NCBI GenBank assembly: GCA_964486825.1 | Contig: CAZAQS010000022.1 | Location: 1 to 31,449 of the forward strand | Direction: 5' to 3' | From: CAZAQS01 sp964486825 | GTDB taxonomy: Bacteria > Chloroflexota > Anaerolineae > Anaerolineales > UBA4823 | Length of the DNA stretch: 31,449 bases | Shown here: piece after piece, positions 30,633 through 31,449 of the stretch | Layout of the letters: every line of letters starts with the position of its first letter | Numbering within the stretch: the first letter of the stretch is position 1 | The notes under the pieces: generated by a model | The model's input: the letters and a program-made list of their open reading frames with translations, nothing else | Databases searched by the model: none | What the model was told of the DNA's origin: nothing | Position numbers and translations under genes: made by a program

Positions 30633-31449
30633 ATGCAAAAGATTACACCCTTCTTATGGTTCGATAACCAGGCGGAGGAAGCCATGAACTTCTACACCTC
30701 CGTTTTTAAAAATTCAAAGACCGGGCAGATTTCCCGCTATGGAGAAGTAGGGCCCGGAGAGCCAGGCAGCGTATTGACCGCCTCCTTCGAGTTGGAAGGC
30801 CTGCAGTTTACGGCCTTGAACGGCGGCCCGGCCTTCAATTTCACTCCCGCCATCTCCTTTTTTGTCAACTGCGATTCACAAGGCGAAATCGATGAGCTGT
30901 GGGAGAGACTGTCCGCAGGTGGATCGGTGCTCATGCCGCTCGATCAATACCCGTTCAGTGAAAAGTTCGGTTGGCTGGCTGACAAGTACGGGCTAAACTG
31001 GCAGCTCAACCTGGGCGCTCGCCCGCAGAAGATCGTCCCGTTTCTGCTTTTCGTTGGAGAACAGCATGGCAAAGCCGAAGAAGCCATAAAATTCTATACT
31101 TCCCTGTTCAAGGACTCTGGCATTGAAAATATCGCCCACTATGGCCCGGGGCAGGAAGAACAAGATGGCACGGTCATGCATGCCGTGTTCCGGCTCAGCG
31201 GACAGGAATTCATGGCCATGGAAAGCAACCGGGAGCACCAGTTCACCTTTACAGAAGCCATCTCGCTCTACGTGGACTGCGATTCACAGGAAGAGGTGGA
31301 TTACTTCTGGGAGAAGCTCGGCGAAGGGGGAGACGAAAACGCCCAGCAGTGCGGCTGGCTCAAGGATAAATACGGCCTGTCCTGGCAGATCGTCCCATCC
31401 GTTCTCGTCGGGCTGAGGGGTTACCCGGGGCCTGAAAAAGCCCGGCGGG
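30633..31449 (+). CDS. Tandem PhnB-like (VOC, 3-dmu-9_3-mt type) protein, cut by the window end
   Basis: 272 codons are present and open to the window edge. Two homologous halves are visible: residues 1-130 (KITPFLWFDNQAEEAMNFYT to YGLNWQLNL) and about 137-262 (KIVPFLLFVGEQHGKAEEAI to YGLSWQIVP). Each has the PhnB pattern of FYTS-F, a glycine-rich HYGPG/RYGEVGPG loop, an FELEGLQF/FRLSGQEF strand and a CDSQ-E-x-x-x-W segment. The family binds a metal or small ligand; the function is unclear. AAGGAGAG precedes the ATG. It follows the SRPBCC gene after about 90 bases in the same direction and is probably in the same operon. Confidence 0.9.
   Translation, partial: MQKITPFLWFDNQAEEAMNFYTSVFKNSKTGQISRYGEVGPGEPGSVLTASFELEGLQFTALNGGPAFNFTPAISFFVNCDSQGEIDELWERLSAGGSVLMPLDQYPFSEKFGWLADKYGLNWQLNLGARPQKIVPFLLFVGEQHGKAEEAIKFYTSLFKDSGIENIAHYGPGQEEQDGTVMHAVFRLSGQEFMAMESNREHQFTFTEAISLYVDCDSQEEVDYFWEKLGEGGDENAQQCGWLKDKYGLSWQIVPSVLVGLRGYPGPEKARR

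Noticed and set aside
1..31449. CRISPR arrays, insertion sequences, phage or toxin-antitoxin modules
   Set aside because: I saw no regularly spaced direct repeats, terminal inverted repeats with transposase, integrase or recognisable toxin-antitoxin pairs in either strand.

Overview
The window is a stretch of bacterial chromosome of roughly 55-58% GC (estimated by eye) with about 28 intact protein genes on both strands, several decayed ones, and no rRNA, tRNA, insertion sequence or CRISPR array that I can see. The 2-oxoacid:ferredoxin oxidoreductase plus ADP-forming acyl-CoA synthetase points to an organism able to ferment amino acids or peptides. The mixture of NarL-type two-component systems, Crp/Fnr regulators and many small soil-type enzyme families fits Chloroflexota, perhaps Anaerolineae. 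That assignment is an inference, not proven from this sequence.

Layout. Positions 1-2620 hold a decarboxylase-like gene scrap, a YgaP/DUF2892 small membrane protein with a Crp/Fnr regulator, and a GT39/ArnT-like membrane glycosyltransferase. Positions 2670-9350, all minus strand, form the metabolic core: Crp/Fnr regulator, class V aminotransferase, fused indolepyruvate:ferredoxin oxidoreductase (IorA plus ferredoxin plus IorB) and fused ADP-forming acyl-CoA synthetase. Read in order this is a complete route from amino acid to 2-oxoacid to acyl-CoA to free acid plus ATP. Positions 9500-12465 carry an EamA transporter, a stop-interrupted gene remnant, an alpha-toroid protein and a DUF1801 protein. 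Positions 12465-14278 (minus) carry an acyltransferase-3 membrane protein, a stand-alone receiver and a small acidic protein. Positions 14534-17850 (plus) carry an FAD/NAD(P) oxidoreductase behind a good promoter and a possible leader peptide, a patch of dead GNAT and methyltransferase fragments, an NTF2-like protein and a HEAT-repeat protein.

Positions 17964-20605 (minus) hold a histidine kinase, a NarL-type response regulator and a second histidine kinase that is frameshifted and lacks its ATPase domain. Positions 20956-23974 (plus) hold an LspA-like protein behind a structured leader, a saccharopine-dehydrogenase-like protein, an ICMT-like methyltransferase and a PH-like membrane protein. 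Positions 24142-31449 hold MsrB and then a dense run of small stress or detoxification families: VOC, MFS efflux, RibD-C/DHFR-like, DUF2277, berberine-bridge-type FAD oxidase, DUF1905-YdeI, helix-hairpin-helix, ArsR-SRPBCC and a tandem PhnB-like protein cut by the window end.

The most distinctive signals are the one-operon ATP-yielding 2-oxoacid pathway under its own Crp/Fnr-type gene, a Gram-positive-type SOS box inside a consensus promoter for a VOC gene, an apparently leaderless ArsR gene with two A/T-rich operators, and several genes caught in decay.
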